Below are positions 44,201 through 56,212 of a stretch of DNA of 64,000 nucleotides, piece by piece. Each line of letters opens with the position of its first letter. Within the stretch, counting starts at the first letter, position 1. The notes under the pieces were generated by a model that ran no database searches, was not told where the DNA came from, and worked only from the letters and a program-made list of their open reading frames with translations. This DNA is from Aquarana catesbeiana (Eukaryota > Chordata > Amphibia > Anura > Ranidae): NCBI RefSeq assembly GCF_042186555.1, contig NC_133328.1:332197039-332261038 (forward strand), read 5' to 3'. A program made the translations under genes and the position numbers.

Positions 44201-44614
44201 AATCATGCTGTTTCTTCTGTTTGGTTGGACAATTTAATCACTGCTTGTCTGGGGCTTAGTTGTGCCTTTCTATTGCTCATTATAGGATACACGCTTTAGT
44301 TGATTTGCCTGCAAATTTATTTTATTATTGCAGAATTGGTTTTGTGTTCAGTGCCAGCGCCTGAGCACTCAGATGGTGCACACACCCGTTTGACATGCAC
44401 GGTCTGAGGCTCAGGCTGCATTACCCCCCTCACGGGACACCGTATGGCCCTATGCATCTGTGTTATTGCCCTCAGTTGGGTGATGTGCCAGGGGGTGTTG
44501 TGCCCTGCGCCTGCCCTGTCAATGCACTGCAAGGCATCGCATGCATACTTTGGACATCTCCTCCCTGCCTCCACTCCAGACACCTTGGTCCTTTATTTAC
44601 CACGAGTCTCCCCG

Positions 44615-47600
44615 ATGGCCATGGTAAACCTAATTTCCCTCAATGTGAGGAGACTTTATGCCCCTGGTACAAGACATGATCTCTATAGAGAAACTTCCTG
44701 AAACCTACCATAGACACCTCTCAAGGTAGATGTAGAATTCCTCAGAAATGCCTGGCTTTCATCCGAAAAAGATTCCATGAAGCTCAACTCATGGATATTT
44801 GGAGGGTGATGCATCCGCGAGCAAAAGACTACATCCACCACTCACACATCCATTGTTCCTATCTAAGGATAGATTATTTCTTTATAGATAACCCCATTTA
44901 GCACTGTCACTCCACTCCCACATTAAAAACCTCCGACCATGCCCTGATTAGTCTCAAAGTGAAAATCCTGTCCTTACCCTTAAAATCCACAAACTGGAAA
45001 CTGAATGACTCCTTTATCTCTGAAGACATTAACAAAAAACTGATTGGGGACGATCACTCTCTCTATTTCAAAGACAATATGACCCTGGATGTTTCACCTG
45101 CTGTATTCTGGGAAGCTCATAAGGCACATATACGTGGGAAGCTCATAGAACTGGGTTCTAGGAAGAAAAGAGAGAGAACACATCTACAATCACAGCTAAT
45201 CCAGGAAATAGGAGCCTTAGAGAAGAATCACAAAACCTTACACTCCCTGACACTCTACCACTCTCTGACTTTGAAGAGAGAAGAAAAGCCCCCTTCCATT
45301 CAGAATGAAAAACCCAACTGCATATAGTCTCCCAACACTTGTATGAATGGGGTAATAAGCCCAGTCGGTTCCTTGCTCGCTCACTACAACAGAAAAAATC
45401 AGCCTTCTTTATAGCTAAGATCAAGACACCCTCAGATACCCTGCTACATGAAACTATGGCCATAGTGAAAGAATTCTGATCCTTCTACCAGCAACTTTAT
45501 CACGTTCGTAATACTACAGCAGATAGGGAGACTAGCGAGTCTCTCATTCAAGAGTGTCTTACACAAGCTAACCTACTGAAACTCCCTGCATCTGCTCTGG
45601 AACCCCTGGAAGGAACTAACTGCCTCAGAATTACGAGTGGCACTTAAGGCCATGGCTAGCGGTAAAGCACCAGGCCCTGATGGTCTAACAATAGCGTATT
45701 ACCGCACCTTCGTGGACATAATCCTTCCCCGACTAACGTCCTATGCTAACTCAGTTTCTGCAGGCAGTGCACTCCGACCAGAAACTCTCCATGCTCACAT
45801 CACTGTACTTCCTAAACCAGGAAAAGATCTCAGTCTCTGTGGCAGTTAAAGACCAATCTCCTTATTAGATTTGGATGCTAAATTATACACTAAAGCCATT
45901 GCGATCTGGCTTATGCCCCTAATACCTCACTGGATATCAAGGGACCAGACTGGATTCATCCCAAGTAGGGAGGCTCGTGACAATTCTCTGAGAACACTAT
46001 TCATGATTTCTTATGCTCGTAGGTCCTCCCAGCCCACCCTTCTCTTATCTACAGATGCTGAGAAAGTGTTTGGTAGGGTGGGCTGGGAGTACCTGATGTC
46101 GACTTTATCTCACCTAGGCATTGGCTCATCCATGCTAATGAACATCTCAGCACTATACAGCTCCCCTACAGCACAGCTACGAATTAACGGCACTCTTAGT
46201 GAACCCTTCACTTTGTACAATGGCACTCGTCAGGGCTGCCCCCTTTCACCTATTCTTTTCACCCTCTCCCTGGAACCATTCCTCTCGATGGTACAGAATA
46301 ACCTCAACATCCACGGAATTAAAATAGGCACCACAGAGCATAAGTATGTGCACTGATGACATATTATTCTATGTCCAGCAACCCCTTACCTCCCTTCCCA
46401 ACCTGATGGCGGCTTTCACAAAGTTTGGAGTCATCTCCAATTTTAAAATGAACCTAAGTCAGAAATAATAAATGTCTCGATCCCGCATAAAACAGCAGAT
46501 CAATTGAAACCACCATTTAGTTGGCAACCTTACTCACTCACTAAAATACCTGGATATATTCCTTACACCTAACCCAGCCTCTCTATTCGGTGTTAATTTC
46601 ATCCCTTTACCAAACTCGATTAGAGTGGACCTCCATAAATGGACTCAGCTGGCACACTCTTGGCTGGAGAGAATTAGCTTTGTGAAGATGAATATCTTAC
46701 CCAGGTTGCTTTTCTTATTCCAAATGATCCTTACAAGTTCCCCCTGGGGTTTTTCTCAGTGTTACAATCCTTAATATGTAAGTACGTCTGGAACCGCAAA
46801 CGTCCCCGAATTGCCAAAAAACTGAAAAAGAGAAGGTGGCCTAGCTTTACCGGACTTTAAGTGTTACTTCTTAGTGATCATATTGAATAGGATATAGGAC
46901 TGGAAATACCATAAGGACTCTAAACTATGGGTTCAACTAGAATTCAACCTAAGCGGTGTGGACTTTTTCCCTATGATCTTGATACCTAGTAAATTGCGCA
47001 AACTATCCTTGACTACTTCACCAACTTACCAAGTCCTCTCTTGGTGATTTGGGACTCAATGTGTAAAATGCATAAGTGGCTTCACTATTCTCCTATAATG
47101 CAACTAACGGGACATGACTATTTCCCTCCAGGTAACCTTGACCCTAAGTTCAGTGACTAGATCTCTACGACCCCGGTCCTACTCCACCAAGTGACAACGT
47201 CCAATGGTATCTTACCTATATCCACACTTTTACCATCTCCCTCAGTCTCATTCATGGACCAATGGAAATACCATCAGCTCTCCAGATCTGTCAAATCTCT
47301 ACCACAACCACTACACTCTTTCAGATCTAACTCTGGTGGAGAGAGTCCTTGTCGATGATCAACAACCTGAGAAACCTATCTCCTACTTCTACCAGGTACT
47401 ATTGTCATTATCTTCAACGGTTCAGCCCTCATTCATATGTAAATGGAAACAAGACCTACAAAGTCCTCTCTCAGAAACGCAATGTTCATCGATCCTTCAA
47501 TTAACCCACATTTCTTCAATATCCTCCAAAACTGCAGAGGTTAACTACAAAATGTTGACAAGATGGCACTATACCCCATTGGTACTTCACAAAGTTTTTC

Positions 47601-48033
47601 CATCCATATCAGCACTATGCTGGTGACGATGTGGAGAGCACGCAACCCATGCTCACATCTGGTGGTTCTGCCCACTCATTCACCCATATTGGTCTACTAC
47701 ACTGTATTGGATCAATGAGATTCAGGGCTCTGAAGTCCCCAATGATCCATGGGCAGTACTGTTTAATTGTACAGGCAAATCAATAGGACCATATAAAAAT
47801 CCATAAGCCCTCACCACTTAAAAGTGGCCAAAGCGCTTATACCCAGACTTTGGAAACCACAGACCATTCCTACATTACGGCAATGGCTAATGGAGGTAGA
47901 CCATATATACCATATAGAAGATATTACGTACTCCCTTAGAAATAAATCCAAATTATCCAAGAAGATATGGTCCTGCTGGTTTGCCTTCAAATTTTCTTCC
48001 ACATATGCAGAAATTACATCTCAAACTGCGTAA
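44615..48033 (+). pseudogene. L1-C ORF2 remnant
   Basis: Starts at an ATG followed by VNLISLNVRRL. A deletion near 44705-44735 joins the endonuclease start to its C-terminal part (YLRIDYFF, TSDHALISLK). RT motifs follow in pieces: GKAPGPDGL (45660), RPISLLDLDAKLYTKAIA after a stop (45847), DQTGFIPSREARDN, LLSTDAEKVFGRV (the second Asp of the AFD motif is Gly), RQGCPLSPILF, then a frameshift before ADDILFYVQ (46355). The C-terminal region to about 48033 is fragmentary. Confidence 0.87.
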
Positions 48034-49208
48034 GCAGATGACTAGTTACTTAATGTATTAGTTGGTGTCGTACTGAGGCAGGATAACCTACTCCCTCTCA
48101 CCTGTACCTAATTTTCTCTTTTCTCTTTCTCACTATCCCCTTCCTTGTAAGGTATGTTATTCCTTATATGGCTTCTTTTTTTTGCTTTTTGTTCTCTACT
48201 GAACCAATGAGTTTTGCTGATCTATGCTTAATGATCAGCCCTTAATTCACATTGGCTCCATGTATACGCATACTGCTCTCATGATTTATCCCTATTCCAG
48301 GTAGATCTCTGTGTTTATTGAATTTGCCAACTGGGGAAATGTACCTTTATTGCATTGTAAATTGTTTCATACTTTTCAATAAAAATTCATTACTCAAAAA
48401 ATATCCTGTATAAGAAAATGTAACTCTTGCAGTGCAGATGCCACTGCAAGGGTATTTTTTCCTGGAGTTTAGATTTAAGTCAGTTGTACATGGGCATAAT
48501 AATTTACAACAGAAAGGACATGAAAAAAAAACTGTGTGTAAAGACCTGAGTAATGTTGAATATAGGCAGGTAAAGGTGCATTAGCATGTGGATGAGTAAA
48601 ATTTTTCTTCATTGCCAGTGCTGTAATATACCCATTTATACTTATGTAAACATGCTTATAAATGAGTAAACACACGTATGCTTATAAATGACTGCACTCA
48701 AATGAAAATTTTTCTATTTTTGTTTTACTGCTCTGTATGCAACGCTGTTTTACTGATCTTTACTCAGCACATGGTTTCATAGGCAACAATGCATCTAATT
48801 TCAAATCAGTAAAAAACAAGACATTTTTTGTGTAAGAGGCTTTAAAGTGGTTGTAAACCTGAACAATGAAAAAACAATGTGATTGGTAAGTTGAATAAAG
48901 ATCAGCAGTAGAAAGCATTTGAACTTAGTTTGACATCTGTCCACACTCCCTGGCAGTAGCAACCTTCCCTGGTATTCTGAGCAGAGTAAAGCTGACACCA
49001 GGAAAAAAATGGGGGATGGCCCTCCCCTTTTATGTTGATTGACAAGCTGGGCAAAGAGGAGATCTGCTCAAGCCTTCTCATTCAGCTGTGTAAAAAGGGT
49101 GTGTGTATCTGCTGATCTGTGTGTATGTGTATTAAGACCTGGAGAGCAAGAATGTGTTTAAGGTTAATGGATTTGATCTGACTTCTGCTTTGTGATTTTC
49201 TGAGTCCT

Positions 49209-49690
49209 TATGGAGAGAGAGAGAGAGAGGGTGAGACAGAAAGAGAGAGACAGGGAAAGACAGAGAAAGACAAAAAGGGAGACAGAAAGAGAGACAGGGA
49301 GAGACAGGGAGAAACAGAGAGAGACAGAGAGAGACAGAGAGAGACAGAGAGAGAAATAGACAGACAAAAAAACAGAGACAGAACGAGAGAGAGAAAATGA
49401 GACAGAGAGAGAGAGAGAGAGACTGAAAGAGAGAGAGAGACTGAAAGAGAGAGAGACAAAAGGAGAGAGAGAGACACACAAAAAGACAGAGAAAGACAGA
49501 GAGACAGAAAAAAAACAGAGAGAAGCAGGTAGCGAGAGACAGATAGAGACACAGAGAGAAAGAGACAGGAAGAGACAGAGATAGACAAAAAGGGAAACAC
49601 AAAAAGAGAGAGAGACAGGAAGAGACTGAGAAAAAAAAACAAAAGAGACACACAGAGAGAGGGAGAGGCAGAAAGAGACAGAGTGAACAA
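49209..49690. repeat. GA-rich microsatellite, about 480 bp
   Basis: GAGAGA and GAGACAGA words throughout on the plus strand. The three long minus-strand Ser/Leu-rich frames across it are artefacts. Confidence 0.95.
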
Positions 49691-49803
49691 ATTTTCCTGC
49701 ACTGAGAGGACCAGCAGCACTAAGCATAAGCTCCTGAAACTTCATTATTTTATACCTTGTAATGAGCAAAACTGAAAGACAAAACCAAGAAAACTAAGAC
49801 TAC

Positions 49804-50553
49804 ATGCAAGACAGAGATGAAGAAGAATTAATGCCAATGAAAAACAGGAGAATAAAGATAAAAAGTGCAAAAACAACAAGACTATCTAGTGGACAAGTAT
49901 CAAGCGTTAGAGAGCATCAAAGGTTGAAGGATTCAAGCAAATGGCAACAAAAGGTAGGACTATCCTGTTGAAACACAAACAGCAAACACAGAAATATATA
50001 AAAAATATTTTTTAAGCAAATTTCTGTACTTAAAAATGGAACAGAAAAAAGCAAATACCCCAAACACAGACTCCATTACACAAGTCAACCCCAGCAGAGG
50101 GTCTGATGTATAGGAGATTGTTTGTTCAAGGGGGGAGAAAAGTATAACTTAAACAAAGACCAAAGACTGTTTGCTGATTTTTCCACTACTGAGCATGACA
50201 GAAAGAAAACGGTTTGCTATTACATACTGTGAATACTGAGGCTTGGCATACAGCTTTCTGTAAATACTACAAGAATATTACAAAGGGAGGTATCTGCATG
50301 GGCCAGCAGATCAAGGTCAGGGATGAGGAAGATAATTGTGCAGTACTCACCCTGAACATATATCACAGTCGCACTATCATGGCACAAGGTGCTGAGAAAA
50401 AGTTAGAGGACTTTAAGTGGGTCTTCCCCCAAATTAAAGATCAAGCCAATATCTATAAGGATCGAAAAACTCCAGTTAAAAATTATAAGGAACAGATACC
50501 AACAGAAATATTGTCCAGAGAGATGCCTAATTTCCCCTCAGAGATTCATCAGT
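49804..50553 (+). pseudogene. Gene-like sequence: possible first exon and conserved N-terminal domain
   Basis: A short ATG frame (49804-49953) is basic and ends at AAAG|GTAGGA, a plausible splice donor. A pyrimidine-rich stretch and AG precede a second segment (about 50195) reading MTERKRFAITYC, then after a break EAWHTAFCKYYKNITKGGIC, then LTLNIYHSRTIMAQGAEKKL and EDFKWVFPQIK up to a TGA at 50551. I have seen the pattern LT(L/I)N(I/L)Y.S.T(I/V)M.QG.E..L..F in uncharacterised fish and frog proteins with a downstream SGNH domain; the name and function are unknown to me. The frame is broken at least once. Confidence 0.45.
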
Positions 50554-50574
50554 GACTGCTTATCTCAACTATAG

Positions 50575-50815
50575 AGAAAAAAACAGCTTCAAAGGCAGTT
50601 AGGAGACAAAAATATAAATGACCAGCTGAGAGAAGAGTTAAACACACTCCAAATCTGAACACAGATCTATCCTAAAAAAAATGAAATCTGCAATGCAACA
50701 GCTACAACAAGAGAACACTCAAACAGGGAAAAGGATTGAGGAAGAAACCCTGGAGATGTATAGTGTGCTAGACCCAACTGAATATAAAGGGCACTGTGAG
50801 TTAAAAAAGGGTTAA
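50575..50815 (+). pseudogene. Coiled-coil continuation of the gene-like sequence
   Basis: Frames read KQLQRQLGDKNINDQLREEL and, one frameshift later, MQQLQQENTQTGKRIEEETL, a Gln/Glu-rich helical segment. It ends in TAA at about 50815. ENTQ reappears at 52990 beyond the Penelope-like fragment. Confidence 0.4.
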
Positions 50816-51009
50816 AAATAAAATCAAAACAAGGAGAATTACTGTCTCCAATATGAGGTAAAACCAATAGTATCTCTCCCGAGCAGGGGACAATGTCCAT
50901 AGATATCACAGTCCTGAAAGTCCTAAAAGGCAGAGAGGTCCATGACCCAGCATTATAGGCAGCCAGTGTATAGGAGCTAGAAGCAGTCTCTGTAATGCAC
51001 ACAAGGGAA

Positions 51010-52982
51010 AGAAAACACAGTGCCTCTAAGTATAGTATTAAGCATTTATTTAATGATGGTACAGATAAAAATGGGCTACTCACAAAAGGAGTAAGGGTAA
51101 GCACATTGTGATCAAGGTAATCCTGCAATGTAATCCGGGGAATGTCTCTCTGTGTCTGTGTCCCTGGGGTCCAGCTGGTGACTTGCACAGGTGGTTTCTG
51201 GTACTCACAGCCTGATCTGGGAGATAGAGGATGCTGAAGACTCAGGAGTGACGTCACTTCTGGATACCAAGCAAGGGAGACGGCTTTACATTTGGAGAAT
51301 GCGTGCTCCTTCCTCAAGCTATACTAGGTGCCGTCTTTGTTATGGCTTATGTGTACTGGGAAGGTGAAGTGAACACCCAGACCCACGAGTCACAAAAGAG
51401 GCACCCAAACTTACCAGCTGGATCCCAGGGACACGAACACAGAGAGACTCCCCCCCCCCCCCAGATGACATTACAGGATTACCTTGATCACAATGCGTTT
51501 ACCCTTATTCCTTTTGTGAGTAGCCCATTTTTATCCTTACCATCATTAAATGAAAAGGATTTCTGATAAAGATAACTATGGAAGGTGTGCCACATCCCAA
51601 ATGTACCAAGAAAGAGAAAAAAAAAAAATAGGAGTGGGACTTTACAGGCACTACCACATAAGCAATGAAAAGTAGTAGAAAAATATTGGATATTTATTAC
51701 AAAACATATATAGAATATTGCACATAACCGTGGATATAGTGTATACAAAAATGCGAAGAAAAGATATAGCTTCCTGAATCCGATGCATTTCTGAGATGAA
51801 TCTCCTACCTTGTTTGCACCTGTGCTGCGTAGAGGCATGGTGTGTCTGCTGCTCAGGAGGCCCTCTCTGGAAACCTGAGAGAAGGCGGGCCACACACAGC
51901 TGATGTGCATCAGGCAAACATGGGGTGTTCCTGGAGAGGCTGATGTTGGACCATATTCATTGAGCGTGAGCTATCTGGGGTAACCTTATGATTCAATGCA
52001 TCTTGGCTTTTGACTTACAAGCAATATGCATGTCTGAGCTCATATACACTCTTCTAACATACATTTTGTTGTTCATTTCTCTTTTTTGGTGCCTCATCAT
52101 TTGGCAACGTTGATTTCAACAGTCATTTTCTCACTGAACCGGTCTACAGCTTTCTGTGCTCTCCATGTCCCCACCAACATGTCTGCCTGTAACTGATGTC
52201 ACTGCTCCGCATAGGCCTGTTCAAACACCCTACTGGGTTTTATTAATGATGGCTGCAGTCTTAATATCTCTTCCTTTTTTAAACATATACATTTTACTTC
52301 ATTACACTTTTCCTTTCTTCCAGATTCTGCGCTTGCCGGGCCTCAGTACACATAATGTTTTTGTTGTATCTGGGTTTCCATTTTTCCACTTTTTTTTGGT
52401 GTGATTGGGGATTTTATCCCCACATAACACTTGGCTATTTCCCCCATCCATATTAATTTTAAATTGAAGCAACAACTATGTGGACGGGATGCGCAGGGTC
52501 TCCATGTGACGGTGTCATTCCTTTTTTAATCAATGTGGATACTCATAAGTACATGCAAAATGATTATGATGTAAGTTTTTTGAATACCCTCAGTACTTTG
52601 TGTATGATAATCCAGTAATATTTGCAAGGGTTTAATCATTGCTGATCATTCTGCATTTTCAATTTTATAGATATTATATTTTCTGTGAAAAACTCTGATG
52701 AAGGAGACAGCATTCATCTCTGAAATGCGTCAGATTCAGGAAGCTATATCTTTTCTTTGCATTTTTGTATACACTGTATCCACGGTTATGTGCAATATTC
52801 TATATATGTTTTATCATATCCAATATCCATATCATATTTTATCATATAAATATCCAATATTTTTCTATTTTTCATTGCTTATGTGGTAGAGCCTTTAAAG
52901 TCCCACCCCTAGGGTTTTTTTTCTCTTTCTTACCATCATTAAATAGTCCTTAATAATGCACTTAGAGGCGCTGTGTTTTGTG
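51010..52982. mobile_element. Second Penelope-like fragment: pseudo-LTR-like arms in three copies
   Basis: CACAGTGCCTCTAAGTAT, ATTTAATGATGGTA and GGCTACTCACAAAAGGA (51020-51090) are complemented at 51500-51560. The segment 51570-51815 is complemented by 52690-52945 (ATATCTTTTCTT, ACGGTTATGTGCAATATTCT, TCATTGCTTATGTGGTAG). A possible 17-bp duplication with one mismatch, AACAAGAGAACACTCAA, lies at 50706-50722 and 52983-52999. No RT or GIY-YIG coding sequence remains. The assignment rests on the inverted arms and the hammerhead-like core at 52695. Confidence 0.5.
52681..52742 (+). ncRNA. Degenerate hammerhead-like motif
   Basis: CTGATGA (52695-52701), hairpin GGAGA…TCTCT, GAAA (52722-52725), TGCGTC with predicted cleavage after C52731, and outer pairing TTCTG/CAGGA (52681-52685 with 52737-52741). 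The inner part of stem I has only two pairs, so activity is doubtful. As in the 42414 motif, one extra A follows the core. Confidence 0.35.
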
Positions 52983-53345
52983 AACAAGAAAACACTCAAC
53001 TGAGGGAAGAGATAATTACACAAAAATCACAAATGAAGCCCAAATATCAAGAAAGAGAAACAAAGGGGTTGATTTGTACAGACAAAGTGCCCATCAACAA
53101 ACAATAGACTAGTGAGACCAATCAACTCTCAAAAATGAACATTACAAATACCAGAAATAGCCAAGACAATGCTAATACTCCAGAAATCACAAACAGACAG
53201 CCATCAAACCACAAGAACAGGCAACAAACTCCTGAAATTGTTTTAATAAAAGACTCAAATGGGAAATACCTTAACACTAAACAGCTCTTCCCAGGAACAA
53301 GAGTCACCAAAATTCACTGTTCAACACTTGAGAAACAGAAAAAGA
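52983..53345 (+). pseudogene. Gene-like sequence: coiled coil and SGNH-like start
   Basis: The frame reads EQENTQLREEIITQKSQMKP, passes a stop at about 53105, then an Asn/Gln-rich linker (NTRNSQDNANTPEITNRQPS) and IVLIKDSNGKYLNTKQLFPG followed by TRVTKIHCSTLE. The LI.DSN motif resembles block I of SGNH hydrolases (GDS), here with Lys for Gly. The rest of the domain is replaced by a GA microsatellite. Together with 49804-50815 it suggests one disrupted gene. Confidence 0.4.
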
Positions 53346-53570
53346 CAAGGATAAAAAGGAAGACAGAAAGAGACAGGGAGAGAATAAGAAAGAGATAGAC
53401 AGAAATAGAGTGAGAAAGACAGAGAGATGGAAAGAGAGTGACAGAGAGGGAGAGAGAAATAGACAGAGACGGAGACACAAACAGAAAAAAAGACAGAAAT
53501 AGAGAGAGGAGAGAAAGAGAGACAGAGAGAGACAGAAAGAAACAGAGAGAGCCACAGAGAGAAAGGGATA
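53336..53570. repeat. GA-rich microsatellite, second tract
   Basis: AGACAGAAAGAGACAGGGAG-type words for about 235 bp on the plus strand, the same strand as the tract at 49209-49690. Minus-strand frames across it are artefacts. Confidence 0.92.
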
Positions 53571-53745
53571 CAGAGACTGTGTAAAGCTGGACAGGGGATA
53601 GTGTGACGATGCATCTCTCCCCCCCCCCCCCCAGCTTGGGCACTAAAAGGGTGTTTTGGGGATTTGGGTTTACAACCACTTTAAGCTATGTAAAAATCTC
53701 AGTGAAAAAATACCCTTCCATTGGCTCATCTGCACTGCAAGAGTT

Positions 53746-54184
53746 ATATGGCATTATTGAATTCTTGTCTACCAGGAAAAAAGTGCCTTTTTTTTCACAG
53801 TGGGAACTCTACAGGCATAAAAACAACAAAGAACCTCTAGGCAGTGATATCTATTCCTACTATAAATAGTTCAGGTACAGATTTTATGCTCTATAACCCC
53901 AATACCATACCATACCCTTTGTTTACACTCCGTACTTAGGTCAATATTTTTTCTCTTACAGTAAATATTCCAAATATGATAAGACTGGCATTGGTAGAAA
54001 TGCTCTGTGACCAATTATGATTTATAATGACCTATTTTAGGCATTTGTTGGCATACCTCTTTCAAGCATATTATGACTCAACTGATATCTGATGATTTAT
54101 AATGCCTTATAGTTGCTGATTTTCAGTATTATTGTCTATTATCTGTCTTTTATGTCCTTTATAGTGTATACATTCTATTAATTG
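53746..54184. other. AT-rich DNA, nothing recognised
   Basis: No supported feature. Confidence 0.5.
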
Positions 54185-54465
54185 TTAGGCCGGCCATACA
54201 CGGAGCAAATTTCTTTCCTGCAACCACAGATTTTGCTTGATTCCCCATCAGCACAGATAGTTGCGATGTGAAATTCCCTCCTGCTGGGCCATTGCTTTCT
54301 CCTGGCGGGGGGGCAGGGTAGGGCAGGGGAAGCTATCCCCACCAAGAGAATACAGTGATTATTGCTAGGGGCTATAGAAGTCACTAGTGATAATTGCAGG
54401 TAAAACCCGGCATGCTGGTTATAACCAAGTTGATTGATTGGTACATTCAGCCTGCCCATACACAC

Positions 54466-54508
54466 TTTGAATCTCGGCCGGTTCATGCTGAACCAGCTGA
54501 GATTCAAA
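54466..54508. repeat. Near-perfect 43-bp hairpin
   Basis: TTTGAATCTCGGCCGGTTCA then TGC then TGAACCAGCTGAGATTCAAA, one mismatched pair and one wobble. Confidence 0.9.
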
Positions 54509-54807
54509 CTGTCTTTGCAGGGCCGGTACAAGGCAGGGAAGGAGTGGGTGGATCAATTTGCTGGAGGGAGGGGGGCGCAGGTGAAGAACAGCAGTGTGTT
54601 TCACAACTGTGTCTGTGTGACTGTACACACTAGCCACCGGCACCCATAATAGTTAATCAGGACCAATCCATCATCCTAGGTGTGCAACAAGGAGCACAAA
54701 TGAGGATCATGGGACATGTAGTCCCGAGGACTGGCCCACTGCAATTCTAAGAGGGAAACTGCAGCCCCCAGTATGCCAAACTGAAGGCGAGGGAGAGAGC
54801 CAGGCTA

Positions 54808-56212
54808 TGGGTGGCAAGTGACACATGGCATCTGGCAGCAGGTGACAGTGGCAAGTGGCATCTGGCAGCAGGTGACGCTGGTAAGTGACACTTGGCATCT
54901 GGCAGGAGGTGACGTGGTAAGTAACATGTTGCATCTGGCAGGAGGTGACTGTGGCAAGTGACACGTGGCATCTGGCAGCAAGTGACGGTGGTACGTGACA
55001 TGTTGCATCTGGCAGCAGGTGATGGTGGTAAGTGACATGTTACATCTGACAGGAGGTGACGGTGGTACGTGACATGTTGAATCTGGCAGCAGGTGACAGT
55101 AGTATATGACATTTTGCATCTGGCAGGCGGTGACTGTGGCAAGTGACACGTGGCATCTGGCAGCAGGTGATGGTGGTACATGACATGTTGCATCTGGCAG
55201 CAGATGACAGTGGTACGTGACATGTTGCATCTGGTAGCAGGTGATGGTGGTAAGTGACATGTTGCATCTCACAGGAGGTGACGGTGGTAAGTGACATGTT
55301 GCATCTGGCAGGAGGTGACGGTGGTACGTAAGTGACATGTGGCATCTAGCAGCAGGTGACGGTGGTAAGTGACATGTTGCACCTGGCAGGAGGTTCGGTG
55401 GTACGTGACACGTTGCATCTGGCAGCAGTTGATGGTGGTAAGTGACATGTGGCATCTCTCAGCAGGTGACGGTGGTGACATGTTGCATCTGGCAGGAGGT
55501 GATGGTGGTATGTGACATGATGCATCTAGCAGCAGGTGATGGTAGTAAGTGACATGTGGCATCTAGCAGCAGGTGACGGTGGTAAGTGATATGTTGCATC
55601 TGGCAGGAGGTGACGGTGGTAAGTGACATGTTGCACCTGGCAGGAGGTGATGGTGGTTTGTGACATGTTGCATCTAGCAGCAGGTGATGGTAGTATGTGA
55701 CATGTGGCATTTAGCAGCAGGTGACGGTGGTAAGTGACAGGTTGCATCTGGCAGGAGGTGATGGTGATACGTGACATGTTGCATCTAGCAGCAGGTGACG
55801 GTAGTAAGTGGCATGTGGCATCTAGCAGCAGGTGATGGTGGTAAGTGACATGTTGCATCTGGCAGCAGGTGACGGTGGTATGTGGCATCTGGCAGCAGTT
55901 GGCGGTGGTATGTGACATGTGGCATCTGGCAGCAGTTGGCGGTGGTACGTGACATGTGGCATCTGGCAGCAGGTGACATGTTGCATCTGGCAGCAGGTGA
56001 CAGTGGTACGTGACATTTTGCATCTGGCAGCAGGTGACGGTGGTAAGTGACATGTTGCATCTGGCAGGAGGTGACGGTGGTACGTAAGTGATATGTGGCA
56101 TCTAGCAGCAGGTGACGGTGGTAAGTGACTTGTGGCATCTGGCAGCAGGTGACAGTGGCGAATGACACATGGCATCTGGCAGCAGGTGACGGTGGTAAGT
56201 GACATGTTGTCC
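54808..56212. repeat. 37-bp minisatellite, about 38 units
   Basis: The unit is GTGACATGTTGCATCTGGCA then GCAGGTGACGGTGGTAA; starts at 54995 and 55032 are 37 bp apart. Variants (GGCATCTAGC, GGAGGTGATGG) recur in runs. Because 37 is not divisible by three, the frames rotate, giving overlapping minus-strand frames rich in CHLPPSPAARC-like peptides that are not genes. Confidence 0.95.

Larger units (their letters stand above)
43030..48400 (+). mobile_element. L1-C: old full-length L1/Tx1-like element
   Basis: Flanked by a 16-bp duplication with one mismatch, ATATCCTGCATAAGAA (43014-43029) and ATATCCTGTATAAGAA (48401-48416). ORF1 remnants, ORF2 remnants and a 3' end with AATAAA (48380) and an A-rich tail are in order. 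Many stops, frameshifts and at least one sizeable deletion show that it is older than L1-A and L1-B. Confidence 0.88.
48421..53745. mobile_element. Composite region with inverted terminal sequence (probable DNA element)
   Basis: TAACTCTTGCAGTGCAGATG then AAGGGTATTTTTTCC (48421-48463) is the complement of the sequence at 53703-53745; 20-nt blocks match exactly. Next inwards, TTAAAGTGGTTGTAAACC (48841) is complemented at 53664-53683. Between lie GA microsatellites, the broken gene-like sequence and Penelope-like arms. No transposase or target duplication was found, so the limits are provisional. Confidence 0.45.

Noticed and set aside
49132..49769. Three overlapping minus-strand frames of 170-201 codons, Ser/Leu/Phe-rich
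   Set aside because: They are the complement of a GA microsatellite; all three frames are open for reasons of composition.
53304..53679. Minus-strand Ser/Leu-rich frames of about 83-121 codons
   Set aside because: Same artefact over the second GA tract.
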